From JBHGXV01 sp041920505 (GTDB lineage: Bacteria > Bacillota > Bacilli > Brevibacillales > Brevibacillaceae): a stretch of 27,534 nucleotides of DNA. Below the pieces are notes generated by a model. That model was not told where the DNA came from. It saw only the letters and a list, made by a program, of their open reading frames with translations, and did no database searches. Position 1 is the stretch's first letter; every line of letters starts with the position of its first letter. Shown here one piece after another: positions 1 to 7,018 of this stretch. The stretch is from the NCBI GenBank assembly GCA_041920505.1, contig JBHGXV010000022.1, positions 1 through 27,534 on the forward strand, read 5' to 3'. The translations under genes were made by a program, and so were the position numbers.

Positions 1-39
1 TGATGTGCACCCCTTAGAATAGACATTGGAAAAACCCCC
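1..39 (+). repeat. IS left terminal inverted repeat
   Basis: Aligned by eye with the reverse complement of 1227-1265, this arm shares the terminal TG, the ACCCC block, the TAGACA block and an A-rich/CCC inner part. That is roughly two thirds identity without gaps. Such ends are the binding and cleavage sites for the IS3 transposase. Confidence 0.8.
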
Positions 40-77
40 TTGGTTATCCGATGAAAATTCTAGGGGGTGCATTTGTT

Positions 78-404
78 ATGGCAATAAAGGGTCAGAAGTT
101 CAAGAGCTATCCACATGAAATGAAAACGGAAGCCATTAGACTTCATGTAGAGGAGGGGTGGACGTACCGTAGGATCATGGAGCATTTGGGCATAGGGGAC
201 AGACACCTCCTTAAGGCATGGATGAGGAAATACAAGCAGCTTGGTGAATTCGGACTTTTGGATCAGCGAGGTCGCCGTGAGGAGTATGTTGACCAAGACC
301 GGTATGTCCAAAAACTAAAACGGGAGAACACCATGCTAAAAAAGTGTTTGGAAATCTGGATGCGGGAGGTGCAGCCCAAAAGTATGCCACCATCAAAAAA
401 GTAG
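78..404 (+). CDS. IS3-family transposase OrfA (HTH protein)
   Basis: Small DNA-binding subunit of the IS3 transposase, which recognises the element ends. The protein has a helix-turn-helix near its N-terminus (MKTEAIRLHVEEGWTYRRIMEHLGI region) followed by a basic, leucine-containing C-terminal part typical of the OrfA dimerisation zone. ATG 78 is preferred over the in-frame ATG 51 because the AGGGGG run at 62-67 lies at normal ribosome-binding distance from 78. The frame stays open past the slippery heptamer at 338-344, so unshifted ribosomes finish OrfA at 404 while shifted ones continue into OrfB. Confidence 0.85.
   Translation: MAIKGQKFKSYPHEMKTEAIRLHVEEGWTYRRIMEHLGIGDRHLLKAWMRKYKQLGEFGLLDQRGRREEYVDQDRYVQKLKRENTMLKKCLEIWMREVQPKSMPPSKK
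338..344 (+). other. Programmed -1 ribosomal frameshift site (A AAA AAG)
   Basis: In the OrfA frame the codons here read CTA AAA AAG, which is the classical A-AAA-AAG slippery heptamer. A one-base backward slip puts ribosomes exactly into the OrfB frame, giving an OrfAB fusion transposase. This is the known expression mechanism of IS3-family elements; its use here is inferred from the perfect heptamer and the frame relation. Confidence 0.8.
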
Positions 405-1228
405 CTGGTGAATATACCATTAGTGAACTCTGCAAAGTGTTTGGTGTTTCAAGAAGCGGATACTACGCATACCTGAAACGACAAGGTATGGATCGGGACA
501 AGCCCTTGAAAGAATTAATCCAGACTGTGTATAAGAAGTACGATGGCAAATATGGATATAGGCAAATTCAATTGTTTCTCCTACAAGATCATGGCGTGTG
601 GGTGAACCATAAGAAGGTACTCCGTCTGATGCAGGAAATGGGGCTCCGTTCCCGTATTCGCCGTAAGCATCGTAACAACTGTGCTTCATCCGCTGGGGCA
701 CGAGTTGCTCAGAATCTCCTGCAGCGCAATTTTGAGGCAGAAGCACCCAATCAAAAGTGGGTAACAGATGTCACTCAGTTTCGTGTTGTGGATACCTGGC
801 TATACCTATCGGCTGTTAAGGATTTGTTTAATAATGAGATTGTAGCCTACCACATGGGGCTTCGTAATGACAACCAGCTTGTCCTTCAGACCTTTACAAA
901 AGCCTTTGAAAAGACGAAAGACGTGACTGGACTGATCGTTCATAGCGATCAAGGATTCCAATACACGTCCTACGCTTACCACGACATGCTGCCAAAGGTT
1001 GGCGCCCAAATCAGCATGTCTAGGAGAGGCAATTGTTATGATAACGCCTCTATGGAGAGCTTCTTCTCGCATCTCAAAACGGAAGGGCTCTACCCTTATG
1101 ATATACGAACCGTGGATGAGGCACAAAGGCGAATTGAGGAATATATCCAATTTTACAATCAAAGTCGACCACAACGAAAACTTAAGAAGCTGACGCCAGT
1201 TGAGTACCGACGTCAGCTTGCCGCTTAG
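344..1228 (+). CDS. IS3-family transposase OrfB (DDE/rve integrase domain)
   Basis: Catalytic part of the transposase, normally made as an OrfAB fusion. Numbered from the GTG at 344, an N-terminal HTH_21-like segment (YKKYDGKYGYRQI near residues 63-75) precedes the rve core. The catalytic triad is D142 (WVTDVTQF), D202 (VHSDQGFQYTS) and E238 (MESFFSHLKTE). The D-E distance is exactly the D(35)E spacing of IS3 elements. The C-terminus has the usual YNQSRPQRKLKKLTPVEYR motif. The frame is intact to a stop just before the right inverted repeat. The GTG at 344 lies inside the slippery site, so it is unlikely to be an independent start and the fusion is the expected product. Confidence 0.93.
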   Translation: MFGNLDAGGAAQKYATIKKVAGEYTISELCKVFGVSRSGYYAYLKRQGMDRDKPLKELIQTVYKKYDGKYGYRQIQLFLLQDHGVWVNHKKVLRLMQEMGLRSRIRRKHRNNCASSAGARVAQNLLQRNFEAEAPNQKWVTDVTQFRVVDTWLYLSAVKDLFNNEIVAYHMGLRNDNQLVLQTFTKAFEKTKDVTGLIVHSDQGFQYTSYAYHDMLPKVGAQISMSRRGNCYDNASMESFFSHLKTEGLYPYDIRTVDEAQRRIEEYIQFYNQSRPQRKLKKLTPVEYRRQLAA

Positions 1229-1265
1229 GGTTTTTTTCAGTGTCTACAAAATGGGGTCTTGACCA
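1227..1265 (-). repeat. IS right terminal inverted repeat
   Basis: Mirror of the left end; the terminal CA at 1264-1265 marks the probable outer edge of the element. The arm starts right after the OrfB stop codon. Confidence 0.78.
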
Positions 1266-1284
1266 GAGCGCCACAACAACATGT

Positions 1285-1506
1285 TTATGTATCCGCTTCC
1301 TCGTCCGATTCGGTGAGATCGACGGCGACACGCAACGCGGCCTTCATTCTGCGCCCCTTGATGATCGTATAGTCACTGATTTGCCGGGCCTTTAGACTGT
1401 TGAGCGCCTCGGCGAGCTTTTGCTCGTCGGTGTAAGGTTGGATCGTCAACAGACATTCGTCGTCGCTGGCTTCCTGGTAGATGAGAAAGTATCGTTCGGC
1501 TACCAT
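1285..1506 (-). CDS. Uncharacterised 73-residue protein
   Basis: I do not recognise this family. The protein starts MVAERYFLIYQEASDDE. It looks like a short beta-rich N-terminal part (YFLIYQEASDDECLLTIQPY), a helix (DEQKLAEALNSLKAR), another strand pair (DYTIIKGRRMKAALRVAVDL) and an acidic tail (TESDEEADT). It has no signal peptide, membrane segment or cysteine pair. The ATG at 1506 is chosen because a strong GGAGGGGG ribosome site (1513-1520 on the plus strand) precedes it by about six bases; an upstream in-frame extension lacks a good site. It lies downstream of ptsI in the same direction but behind a terminator, so it probably has its own promoter, within the DnaA-box-like cluster. The IS right end is 19 bases past its stop. 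Confidence 0.72.
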   Translation of the reverse strand: MVAERYFLIYQEASDDECLLTIQPYTDEQKLAEALNSLKARQISDYTIIKGRRMKAALRVAVDLTESDEEADT

Positions 1507-1528
1507 GTGCTTCCCCCTCCTGGTGTAG

Positions 1529-1702
1529 TTATCAACAGTATAATCCACAAGTTGTGCACAAAAACGTGTGTTCGCGGGATGAATGCAGGGACAAGCCACG
1601 TCGTTTTCCACAGCCCGGGAAAAACCCTTGGCACAACAGGGAACGAATTGTCGACATGATCCACAGAGTTATTCACATTTGCAACCGCTTTACTGTGCAT
1701 AT
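1529..1702. promoter_or_regulatory. Cluster of DnaA-box-like 9-mers upstream of the 73-codon gene
   Basis: Matches to the bacterial DnaA box TTATNCACA, plus strand: 1529 TTATCAACA, 1541 TAATCCACA, 1552 TTGTGCACA (part of a palindrome), 1604 TTTTCCACA, 1657 TGATCCACA, 1669 TTATTCACA. Minus strand: 1694-1702 ATATGCACA. The 1669 site is a perfect match; the others have one mismatch. The plus-strand sites are spaced 12, 11, 52, 53 and 12 bases apart, so several neighbours are about one helical turn apart. A TATACT hexamer (minus strand, 1537-1542) that could be the -10 of the small gene sits between the first two boxes. DnaA binding here is an inference from sequence; no replication gene lies nearby. 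Confidence 0.6.
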
Positions 1703-1724
1703 CGGGGATAACTTCGTGAGCAGA

Positions 1725-1762
1725 TAAAAAACAGCCGAAGGACAGCGAAATTCCTTCGGCTG
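1725..1762 (-). terminator. Intrinsic terminator of ptsI
   Basis: A 10-bp stem (AGCCGAAGGA at 1733-1742 with TCCTTCGGCT at 1752-1761) is followed, reading on the minus strand, by a run of six T (1726-1731). It lies about 25 bases past the ptsI stop codon and closes the glcT-ptsGHI transcription unit. Confidence 0.88.
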
Positions 1763-1784
1763 AATGAACGTGTTTTTTCAGTCG

Positions 1785-3518
1785 TTACGCGTGCTGGCTG
1801 ATCGTCTCCAGTTTTTGCTGGAGAAAATGGCGGATGTCTTCGGCTGTGGATAACCGCAAGGCCTGTTCGGCCCACTCCTTGGCCTCGTCGTAGCGGAGGC
1901 GGTGCAAGGTTTGGCGGGCCTTCAGGATGGAGGAGGCGCTCATCGACAGTTCGGTCAGTCCCAGGCCGACGAGAAGCGGCAGGGCGAGCGGATCGCCGGC
2001 CATTTCCCCGCACATGCCGACCCACTTGCCGTGGGCCTGTGCCGCATCGGCCACCTGCTTGATGAGACGCAGGATCGCCGGATGGAATGGCTGGTACAGG
2101 GGGGCGATCTTCTCGTTCATCCGGTCGACCGCCAGCGTGTACTGCACCAGGTCGTTGGTGCCGATGGAGAAAAAGTCAACTTCTTTGGCGAACAGATCGG
2201 CCAATACGGCGGCAGAGGGAATCTCCACCATGATCCCCACCTGGATCTGTGGATCGAACGGAATGTTTGCCTGCGCAAGCTCGTCGCGCACTTCGGCGAG
2301 CAACTGGTTGGCGGCCCGCAACTCCGTCAGGCTGGAGATCATCGGATACATGATCAACAGCTTGCCGTATGCGCTGGCCCGCAGAATGGCGCGAAGCTGC
2401 TCTTTGAACATATCCGTCCGGTCGAGGCAGAGGCGGATCGCCCGATAGCCGAGAAACGGGTTGGTTTCTTTTGGCAACGCCAGATAGGGCAATTCCTTGT
2501 CTCCGCCGATGTCCAGCGTGCGGACGATGACAGGGCGGCCTTGCATCGCTTCGGCAACCGCCCGGTAGGTTTCGAATTGTTCCTCTTCGCTCGGCAGGTC
2601 GTTGCGGTCCATGTAGAGAAACTCGGTACGATACAGACCGATGCCGTCGGCGCCGTTTTCCACCGCGCGCCGCGCGTCTTTGGGTGAACCGATGTTGGCG
2701 GCCAGTTCGATTTTCCGGCCGTCACTGGTGACGGACTCCGCAGTCACCAGGCTGCGCAACGCCGCCCGCTCCGTCAGGTAAGTATCGCGGCGGGCGGTGT
2801 ACGCGCGCAGTGTTTCGTCGTCAGGGGAGATGATCACCTCGCCGGACAGACCGTCGACGATGGCGATCTCACCGTCGGAGGCTTGGGCCAGCAACGATCC
2901 AGCCCCGACGACGGCAGGCAACTCCAGACTGCGGGCCATGATCGCGGAATGGGACGTCCGTCCGCCGATTTCGGCGGCGAACCCGAGCACGTGCCGGTTC
3001 AGTTGGGCGGTGTCCGACGGGGTGAGGTCGCGTGCGAACAGCACGACCTCCTCATGAATGTCGGCCAGCGACAAACTGTTGACGCCGAGCAAATTTTTCA
3101 GAACGCGCGTGCCGATGTCGCGCACGTCGCTGGCCCTCTCGCGCATGTACTCGTCTTCCATGGCGTCGAAAACGGAGGCGAACATGTCGATGGCATCCTG
3201 TACGGCGCTTTCCGCGTTTTGCTTGTGCTCGCGGATGGCCGATTCCATCGCTCCGACCAGTTCGGGGTCCTCCGACAATAGCAGATGGGCAGAGAAAATC
3301 TGGGCCTTGTCTTCGCCCATGTTGCGGGCGGCTGCTTCGCGCAGCGTGGCGATTTGGCTGCGGGTCTCTGCGAGGGCTTGTTTCAGACGCGCCAGTTCGG
3401 TGTCCACGGCCGAGTCGGCAATCGTGGTGCGAGGCAAGGGGGGCAGTTCATTGTGCAGGATGAACACCTTGCCGATCGCAATGCCCGGAGAGGCGGCGAT
3501 TCCTTGCAGTCGGATCAT
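1785..3518 (-). CDS. ptsI: PTS enzyme I (phosphoenolpyruvate-protein phosphotransferase)
   Basis: Cytoplasmic enzyme that takes phosphate from phosphoenolpyruvate and passes it to HPr, starting all PTS sugar uptake. The order is an N-terminal HPr-binding/swivelling part, the phosphohistidine motif GGRTSHSAIMAR with active H190, and then the PEP-binding TIM barrel. The barrel shows TLDIGGDKELPY, the MVEIPSA motif, IGTNDLVQYTLAVDR, and the catalytic cysteine C503 in GMCGEMAGDP. At 577 residues it has the usual full length. The ATG at 3518 follows the ptsH stop by three bases, with an AAGGG site inside the end of ptsH, so the two genes are tightly coupled. A terminator follows. Confidence 0.98.
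   Translation of the reverse strand: MIRLQGIAASPGIAIGKVFILHNELPPLPRTTIADSAVDTELARLKQALAETRSQIATLREAAARNMGEDKAQIFSAHLLLSEDPELVGAMESAIREHKQNAESAVQDAIDMFASVFDAMEDEYMRERASDVRDIGTRVLKNLLGVNSLSLADIHEEVVLFARDLTPSDTAQLNRHVLGFAAEIGGRTSHSAIMARSLELPAVVGAGSLLAQASDGEIAIVDGLSGEVIISPDDETLRAYTARRDTYLTERAALRSLVTAESVTSDGRKIELAANIGSPKDARRAVENGADGIGLYRTEFLYMDRNDLPSEEEQFETYRAVAEAMQGRPVIVRTLDIGGDKELPYLALPKETNPFLGYRAIRLCLDRTDMFKEQLRAILRASAYGKLLIMYPMISSLTELRAANQLLAEVRDELAQANIPFDPQIQVGIMVEIPSAAVLADLFAKEVDFFSIGTNDLVQYTLAVDRMNEKIAPLYQPFHPAILRLIKQVADAAQAHGKWVGMCGEMAGDPLALPLLVGLGLTELSMSASSILKARQTLHRLRYDEAKEWAEQALRLSTAEDIRHFLQQKLETISQHA
1845..1853 (-). promoter_or_regulatory. Perfect DnaA box (TTATCCACA) inside the ptsI 3' end
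   Basis: Exact consensus 9-mer read on the minus strand, about 140 bases from the cluster at 1529-1702. On its own it could be coding-sequence chance; beside the cluster it may belong to the same array. Confidence 0.4.
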
Positions 3519-3521
3519 GGC

Positions 3522-3785
3522 TTACCCTTGCAGCCCGTTTTTGATGAGATCCACAATCGCCTGCACCGCTTGCTGTTCGTCTGGACCTTGTGCCGAAATC
3601 GTCACTTCGTCACCTTTTTTCACGGCGAGGGACATGACGCCCATGATGCTTTTCAGGTTCACCTGCTTTTCCCCTTTGGTGATGAACAAGTCGCAGGGGA
3701 ATTGCGACGCTTTTTGCACCAACTGGGTGGCTGGGCGGGCGTGGATGCCGGAGTCGTTGACGACCACTACTTTTTCTGATGTCAT
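3522..3785 (-). CDS. ptsH: HPr, phosphocarrier protein of the PTS
   Basis: Small cytoplasmic phosphocarrier (87 residues, normal length) that receives phosphate from enzyme I on His15 (SGIHARPAT) and passes it to EIIA domains. Ser46 in KSIMGVMSL is also present. In Firmicutes this serine is phosphorylated by HPr kinase to make the CcpA co-repressor, so this HPr can serve both transport and catabolite repression. An AAGGAGG ribosome site precedes the ATG. It lies 39 bases after ptsG with no terminator between, which suggests co-transcription; a separate promoter for ptsHI, as known in B. subtilis, is possible but not clearly visible. Confidence 0.98.
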   Translation of the reverse strand: MTSEKVVVVNDSGIHARPATQLVQKASQFPCDLFITKGEKQVNLKSIMGVMSLAVKKGDEVTISAQGPDEQQAVQAIVDLIKNGLQG

Positions 3786-3824
3786 GAGAAGATTCCTCCT
3801 TACATGATGATAGGATGTGTATTA

Positions 3825-5792
3825 TCAGTTGGCGGTAATCCGCAAAGCAGGTTGGCCTGCGGTTACCTGGCCTTGTGCAAGCGGTGTTACGGACTTGCCG
3901 TCGAGATTGGTGACGATGCACGGCGTGATCGAGGAGACAGCCTTGGCGGCCACTTTTTCCAGGTCGAACCGCAACAGCGGCGTGCCTGCCGTCACCTGAT
4001 CGCCTGGGTTGACCAGCGCTTCGAAGCCGTCGCCTTCCATTTTGACGGTGTCGATCCCGACGTGAATCAGCACTTCGTTGCCGTGCCTGTCCTTCAGACC
4101 GATCGCGTGCTTGGTCGGGAATACCATCATCACTTCGCCGTCGCACGGCGCCTTGACGATCCCTTCGGCCGGATCGATGGCGAAGCCGTCGCCCATCATT
4201 TTTTGCGAGAACACGGCGTCAGGCACTTGCTCCAGCGGCACGATCACACCGGTCAGCGGCGAAAGCAACTCGGCTGTGGACGTTGCCGTTGCCGCTACCT
4301 GTTCGGCAGGGGAGGAGGCGAGGGTTGTCTCGGCCGGGGGGGCCGCTTTCGCTTCCACCGGTGCATGGTTCTTCTCATTGTTCATGATCTGTTTGATCTG
4401 TTCTTTCAGCGAATCGGACTGGGTGCCGAAGATCGCCTGGATGTTGTTGCCGACGACCAGAACGCCGGCAGCCCCCAGTTGTTTCAGGGCGTCCTTGTCG
4501 ACGCGGTCGACGTCGTCAACGGTTACGCGCAGACGGGTGATGCAGGCGTCCAGCACACGGATGTTCGTTTTGCCGCCCAGCGCTTGCAACACCTGTGCGG
4601 GGAGACGATTCTGCGTTTCCGCAAATGCAGATGTGGGGGCTTCTTCGTCACTGTCCTGCTCGCGTCCCGGCGTTGCCAGGTTCCATTTGCGGATGGCGAA
4701 GCGGAAACCGACGTAGTAGATGACAGCGGTTACCAAACCGACCGGAATGATCAGCAACGGTTTCGTTGCCTTTCCAAAATTCAGCACATAATCGATAAAT
4801 CCTGCCGAGAAGGTAAAGCCGTCGCGAATGCCCAAGAGATCCACCACGACAAACACCAGACCGGTAAACAAGGCGTGCAGCACAAACAGGATCGGCGCGA
4901 CGAAGGCAAAGGCGAATTCGACCGGCTCGGTAATCCCGGTGAGGAACGAGGTGAGCGCCGCAGAGATCATGATCCCGGCGACAGCCTTGCGCCGTTCCGG
5001 ACGGGCTTCGTGGATCATCGCCAACGCGGCGGCCGGCAAGCCGAATAGCATGATCGGGAACAGTCCGGTCATGAATTTGCCCGCAGTCGGGTCGCCGGCG
5101 AAGAAGCGGGCCACGTCACCGTGGTACACTTGGCCGGTGGCCGGATCGGTATAAGTGCCAAACAGGAACCAGAACGGTTGATAGTAAATGTGGTGCAAGC
5201 CGAACGGAATGAGAATCCGCTGACCGAACCCGAAGGCGAACGGCCCGATCGGGTTGCTCATCGCCCAGGTGGCAATCACGTCAATGCCGTGCTGGATCGG
5301 CTGCCAGATGAAGGCGAAAATCACGCCGAGCACGAGGGCGGAGACGGACGTGATGATCGGGACAAACCGCTTGCCCGCGAAAAAGCCGAGGTACGGCGGC
5401 AGTTTGATGTCGTGAAAGCGTTTGTACAACACAGCGGCGACAATTCCGATAATAATGCCGGCGAATACGCCCATGTTGAGGGCCGGATGTCCGTCGGTGT
5501 TCTCCAGACCCAGCACCGGGCCCATGTTGGTCAAAACCGAGTTGATCACCAGATATCCGACGACAGCGGCGAGAACCGCCGTGCCTTCTCCACCGGCGAA
5601 GCCGAGTGCCACGCCGGCGGCAAACAACAGGGGCAGATTGGAAAAGAGCACGCCGCCTGCATCCTTGATCACGGGGCTGTTGAGCAAGTCCTTGTCCCCG
5701 AAGCGGAGCAACAGACCGGCTGCGGGAAGCACCGACACCGGCAGCATCAAGGCTCGGCCGACCTGCTGCAATTTGCCGAATGCGTTTTTCAT
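3825..5792 (-). CDS. ptsG: Glucose-specific PTS permease EIICBA
   Basis: Membrane permease that imports and phosphorylates glucose. From ATG 5792 the 655-residue protein holds three PTS domains. EIIC (about 1-375) has many membrane helices and the signature GITEPVEF (286-293). EIIB (about 400-470) has the phospho-cysteine C417 in RVLDACITRLRV. EIIA (about 510-655) has H562 (KHAIGL) and the phosphorylated H577 (LIHVGIDTVKMEG). An Ala/Pro-rich linker joins B and A. The start at 5792 has an AAGGTGA site; the longer frame would run through the leader RNA hairpin and is rejected. The upstream glcT and antiterminator leader make glucose the likely substrate rather than N-acetylglucosamine, though the two subfamilies are close. 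Confidence 0.94.
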   Translation of the reverse strand: MKNAFGKLQQVGRALMLPVSVLPAAGLLLRFGDKDLLNSPVIKDAGGVLFSNLPLLFAAGVALGFAGGEGTAVLAAVVGYLVINSVLTNMGPVLGLENTDGHPALNMGVFAGIIIGIVAAVLYKRFHDIKLPPYLGFFAGKRFVPIITSVSALVLGVIFAFIWQPIQHGIDVIATWAMSNPIGPFAFGFGQRILIPFGLHHIYYQPFWFLFGTYTDPATGQVYHGDVARFFAGDPTAGKFMTGLFPIMLFGLPAAALAMIHEARPERRKAVAGIMISAALTSFLTGITEPVEFAFAFVAPILFVLHALFTGLVFVVVDLLGIRDGFTFSAGFIDYVLNFGKATKPLLIIPVGLVTAVIYYVGFRFAIRKWNLATPGREQDSDEEAPTSAFAETQNRLPAQVLQALGGKTNIRVLDACITRLRVTVDDVDRVDKDALKQLGAAGVLVVGNNIQAIFGTQSDSLKEQIKQIMNNEKNHAPVEAKAAPPAETTLASSPAEQVAATATSTAELLSPLTGVIVPLEQVPDAVFSQKMMGDGFAIDPAEGIVKAPCDGEVMMVFPTKHAIGLKDRHGNEVLIHVGIDTVKMEGDGFEALVNPGDQVTAGTPLLRFDLEKVAAKAVSSITPCIVTNLDGKSVTPLAQGQVTAGQPALRITAN

Positions 5793-5847
5793 GAAATCAC
5801 CTTCTTTTTCGTTTCGGGTGGCTGACAGATGCGTGTTCCGGGCAAAG

Positions 5848-5909
5848 AAAAAAGGCATGAGCCACCCGCACATTGGTTTCGCATGAAACCGAGTGAGAGT
5901 GCTCATGCC
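5848..5909 (-). terminator. Conditional terminator in the ptsG leader
   Basis: On the minus strand a perfect 9-bp stem GGCATGAGC/GCTCATGCC (plus coordinates 5901-5909 and 5854-5862) encloses a smaller GGTTTC-GCAT-GAAACC hairpin (5875-5890). It is followed by a T run (5848-5853). It sits between glcT and ptsG, and its 5' arm overlaps the RAT element. This is the layout expected for GlcT-controlled antitermination. Confidence 0.87.
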
Positions 5910-5927
5910 TGATCGAATCAGTAACAC
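5899..5927 (-). promoter_or_regulatory. RAT, ribonucleic antiterminator target for GlcT
   Basis: A 29-base element on the minus strand that can fold with GTG/CAC ends and a CTGAT-TCG-ATCAG hairpin. Its 3' part contains the 5' arm of the terminator stem, so the two structures exclude each other. Length, position and the GTGTTACTGATTCGATCAGG core agree with GlcT/BglG-family targets as I remember them from B. subtilis ptsG. Dimeric GlcT binding here would prevent termination and allow ptsG expression. Confidence 0.82.
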
Positions 5928-5941
5928 GCACCGTGCCTGTT

Positions 5942-5972
5942 GTTATGCCATTTTGGTTTGAAGCCGCGTCAA
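5942..5972 (-). promoter_or_regulatory. Candidate ptsG promoter at the end of glcT
   Basis: Minus strand: TTGACG (5967-5972), a 19-base spacer, then CATAAC (5942-5947) preceded by a TG extension. The predicted start point falls about ten bases before the RAT, which is what an antitermination leader needs. The spacer is long and the -10 imperfect, so read-through from glcT is an alternative. Confidence 0.42.
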
Positions 5973-6785
5973 ATGTATCGCCATGTATCCGATTTCAGAT
6001 TCGGGCACATGGAGTCCAAGCGCTTGTTCGATCTTGTTCGCGACTTGCTCGGCTATACTATAGCACGTCGGAAAGTCTCGTTTCAAGAGGGGAACTAAAC
6101 CGTTTTCATTAAACTGTCCGGTTTCGATCCGTTCGATGGTAAACCGCAGATGGGTTACCAGCCGCGCGTAATCCAGGCTGGACTCATCCAGCGCGCGGCC
6201 CAGTCGCTGTTCGATGAGCTGTACCAGTTCGGCAACCAGTTCAACGGATCGCAACACCTTGCCGACCGACGAATTGGTGCGGGCACTGTGCAGGTGCATC
6301 GCGATGAACCCCGCTTCCCCTTTGGGCAATGGGACGCCAATCTGCTCGTGGATCATCTGCAGGGCGTGCTCGGCGATTTCATACTCCTCGGGGTACAGAC
6401 TGCGGGTTTCGGCCAAGATCGTGTTGACAATGGCCTGCCCGCTGCGCGTGCGCTCGATCGCAAACGAGATGTGATCCGTCAGTGCGATCCGGATGTGCGG
6501 ATGCAGCGGTTCGCCCAGTTTGTTGGCGGCGTATTGGATGATTTCTTCGCAGACGCCGACGATGGACTCGTCCGTCTGCGTGAGCAGTTGGCGGTACCGG
6601 TCGGAAGCGTTGGCGTCCGACAGCCGGTATTCTTTTTCGATCTGTTGCTCTGTAACCTGATCACCCGGCTTTTTTCCGAACCCGAGCCCTTTTCCCACCA
6701 GCACCACTTCCTGACGGGTTTCGTTCTCGGCGAAGACCACATTGTTGTTCAACACTTTTACCACTTTGTACCCTGACTGTTGCAC
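5943..6785 (-). CDS. glcT: Glucose-type transcription antiterminator, BglG/LicT family
   Basis: RNA-binding antiterminator controlled by PTS phosphorylation. An N-terminal CAT RNA-binding domain (about 1-58, with VVKVLNNNVVFAENE and GKGLGFGKKPGD) is followed by two PTS regulation domains. PRD1 (about 65-170) has H105 and H164/H166; PRD2 (about 175-280) has H212 and H271. All sit in the usual motifs (LTDHISFAIER, AMHLHSA, THLRF, AIHLTR). At 280 residues it is full length. The start is a GTG at 6785 with a G-rich site upstream (GGGGGGATGGGAC) rather than a canonical GGAGG. It lies directly upstream of the RAT/terminator leader of ptsG, as in B. subtilis. By family knowledge, EIIGlc inactivates it in the absence of glucose and HPr stimulates it. 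Confidence 0.95.
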   Translation of the reverse strand: MQQSGYKVVKVLNNNVVFAENETRQEVVLVGKGLGFGKKPGDQVTEQQIEKEYRLSDANASDRYRQLLTQTDESIVGVCEEIIQYAANKLGEPLHPHIRIALTDHISFAIERTRSGQAIVNTILAETRSLYPEEYEIAEHALQMIHEQIGVPLPKGEAGFIAMHLHSARTNSSVGKVLRSVELVAELVQLIEQRLGRALDESSLDYARLVTHLRFTIERIETGQFNENGLVPLLKRDFPTCYSIAEQVANKIEQALGLHVPESEIGYMAIHLTRLQTKMA

Positions 6786-6811
6786 GTCCCATCCCCCCGC
6801 ATCTTCATCAC

Positions 6812-6841
6812 ATTATAGGGGAAACGAACGGGGGGATTCAA
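6812..6841 (-). promoter_or_regulatory. sigma-A type promoter of glcT
   Basis: Minus strand: TTGAAT (6836-6841), an 18-base spacer, then a perfect TATAAT (6812-6817). The start point would lie about 20 bases before the GTG start of glcT. Confidence 0.72.
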
Positions 6842-6938
6842 TGATCTTCGGTTGATCTCCATAATTTCTCGGGGATATCTTTTTACTTGCCGGCAATGTA
6901 TGTAGTTGTTCACGATTGTATAGACTTGTAAAAAGCTG

Positions 6939-6968
6939 TTTATTTTTGACTACGGCAGGTGATATAAT
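6939..6968 (+). promoter_or_regulatory. Extended -10 promoter of the PIN-toxin module
   Basis: TATAAT at 6963-6968 carries the TG extension (6960-6961). A weak TTTATT at 6939-6944 sits 18 bases upstream. A TTGACT at 6946 is only 11 bases from the -10 and is too close to be its -35. Transcription would begin near 6975, which rules out an ATG at 6971 as the start of the first gene. Confidence 0.7.
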
Positions 6969-7018
6969 CTATGAAGAAAGGTAAGGAAGAGCCTAACCTG
7001 TCTGAGGAGTGTTGCAAG

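Larger units (their letters stand above)
1..1265 (+). mobile_element. IS3-family insertion sequence, complete
   Basis: A complete IS3-type element. It has imperfect terminal inverted repeats starting with TG and ending with CA, and two overlapping reading frames: a helix-turn-helix OrfA and a DDE OrfB. The frames are joined by a programmed -1 frameshift site. Its left end coincides with base 1, so the left target-site duplication cannot be seen. The right end lies 19 bases past the stop codon of the neighbouring minus-strand gene. The OrfA/OrfB layout and the A6G slippery site suggest the IS150-type group, but the subgroup is inferred. Nothing in the frames looks broken, so the element may be active. 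Confidence 0.93.

Noticed and set aside
1628..1650. Possible sigma-54 promoter beginning TGGCAC
   Set aside because: The GC element at the right distance is missing (no TTGC block about five bases on).
1529..1853. Chromosomal origin of replication (oriC)
   Set aside because: The DnaA-box cluster lacks dnaA, dnaN or rpmH neighbours and an obvious AT-rich unwinding tract; it is reported as a cluster only.
3825..5927. Longer ptsG start at 5927
   Set aside because: It would translate the RAT and terminator leader; the ATG at 5792 has a good ribosome site and gives the normal EIIC start MKNAFGKLQQVGRALMLP.
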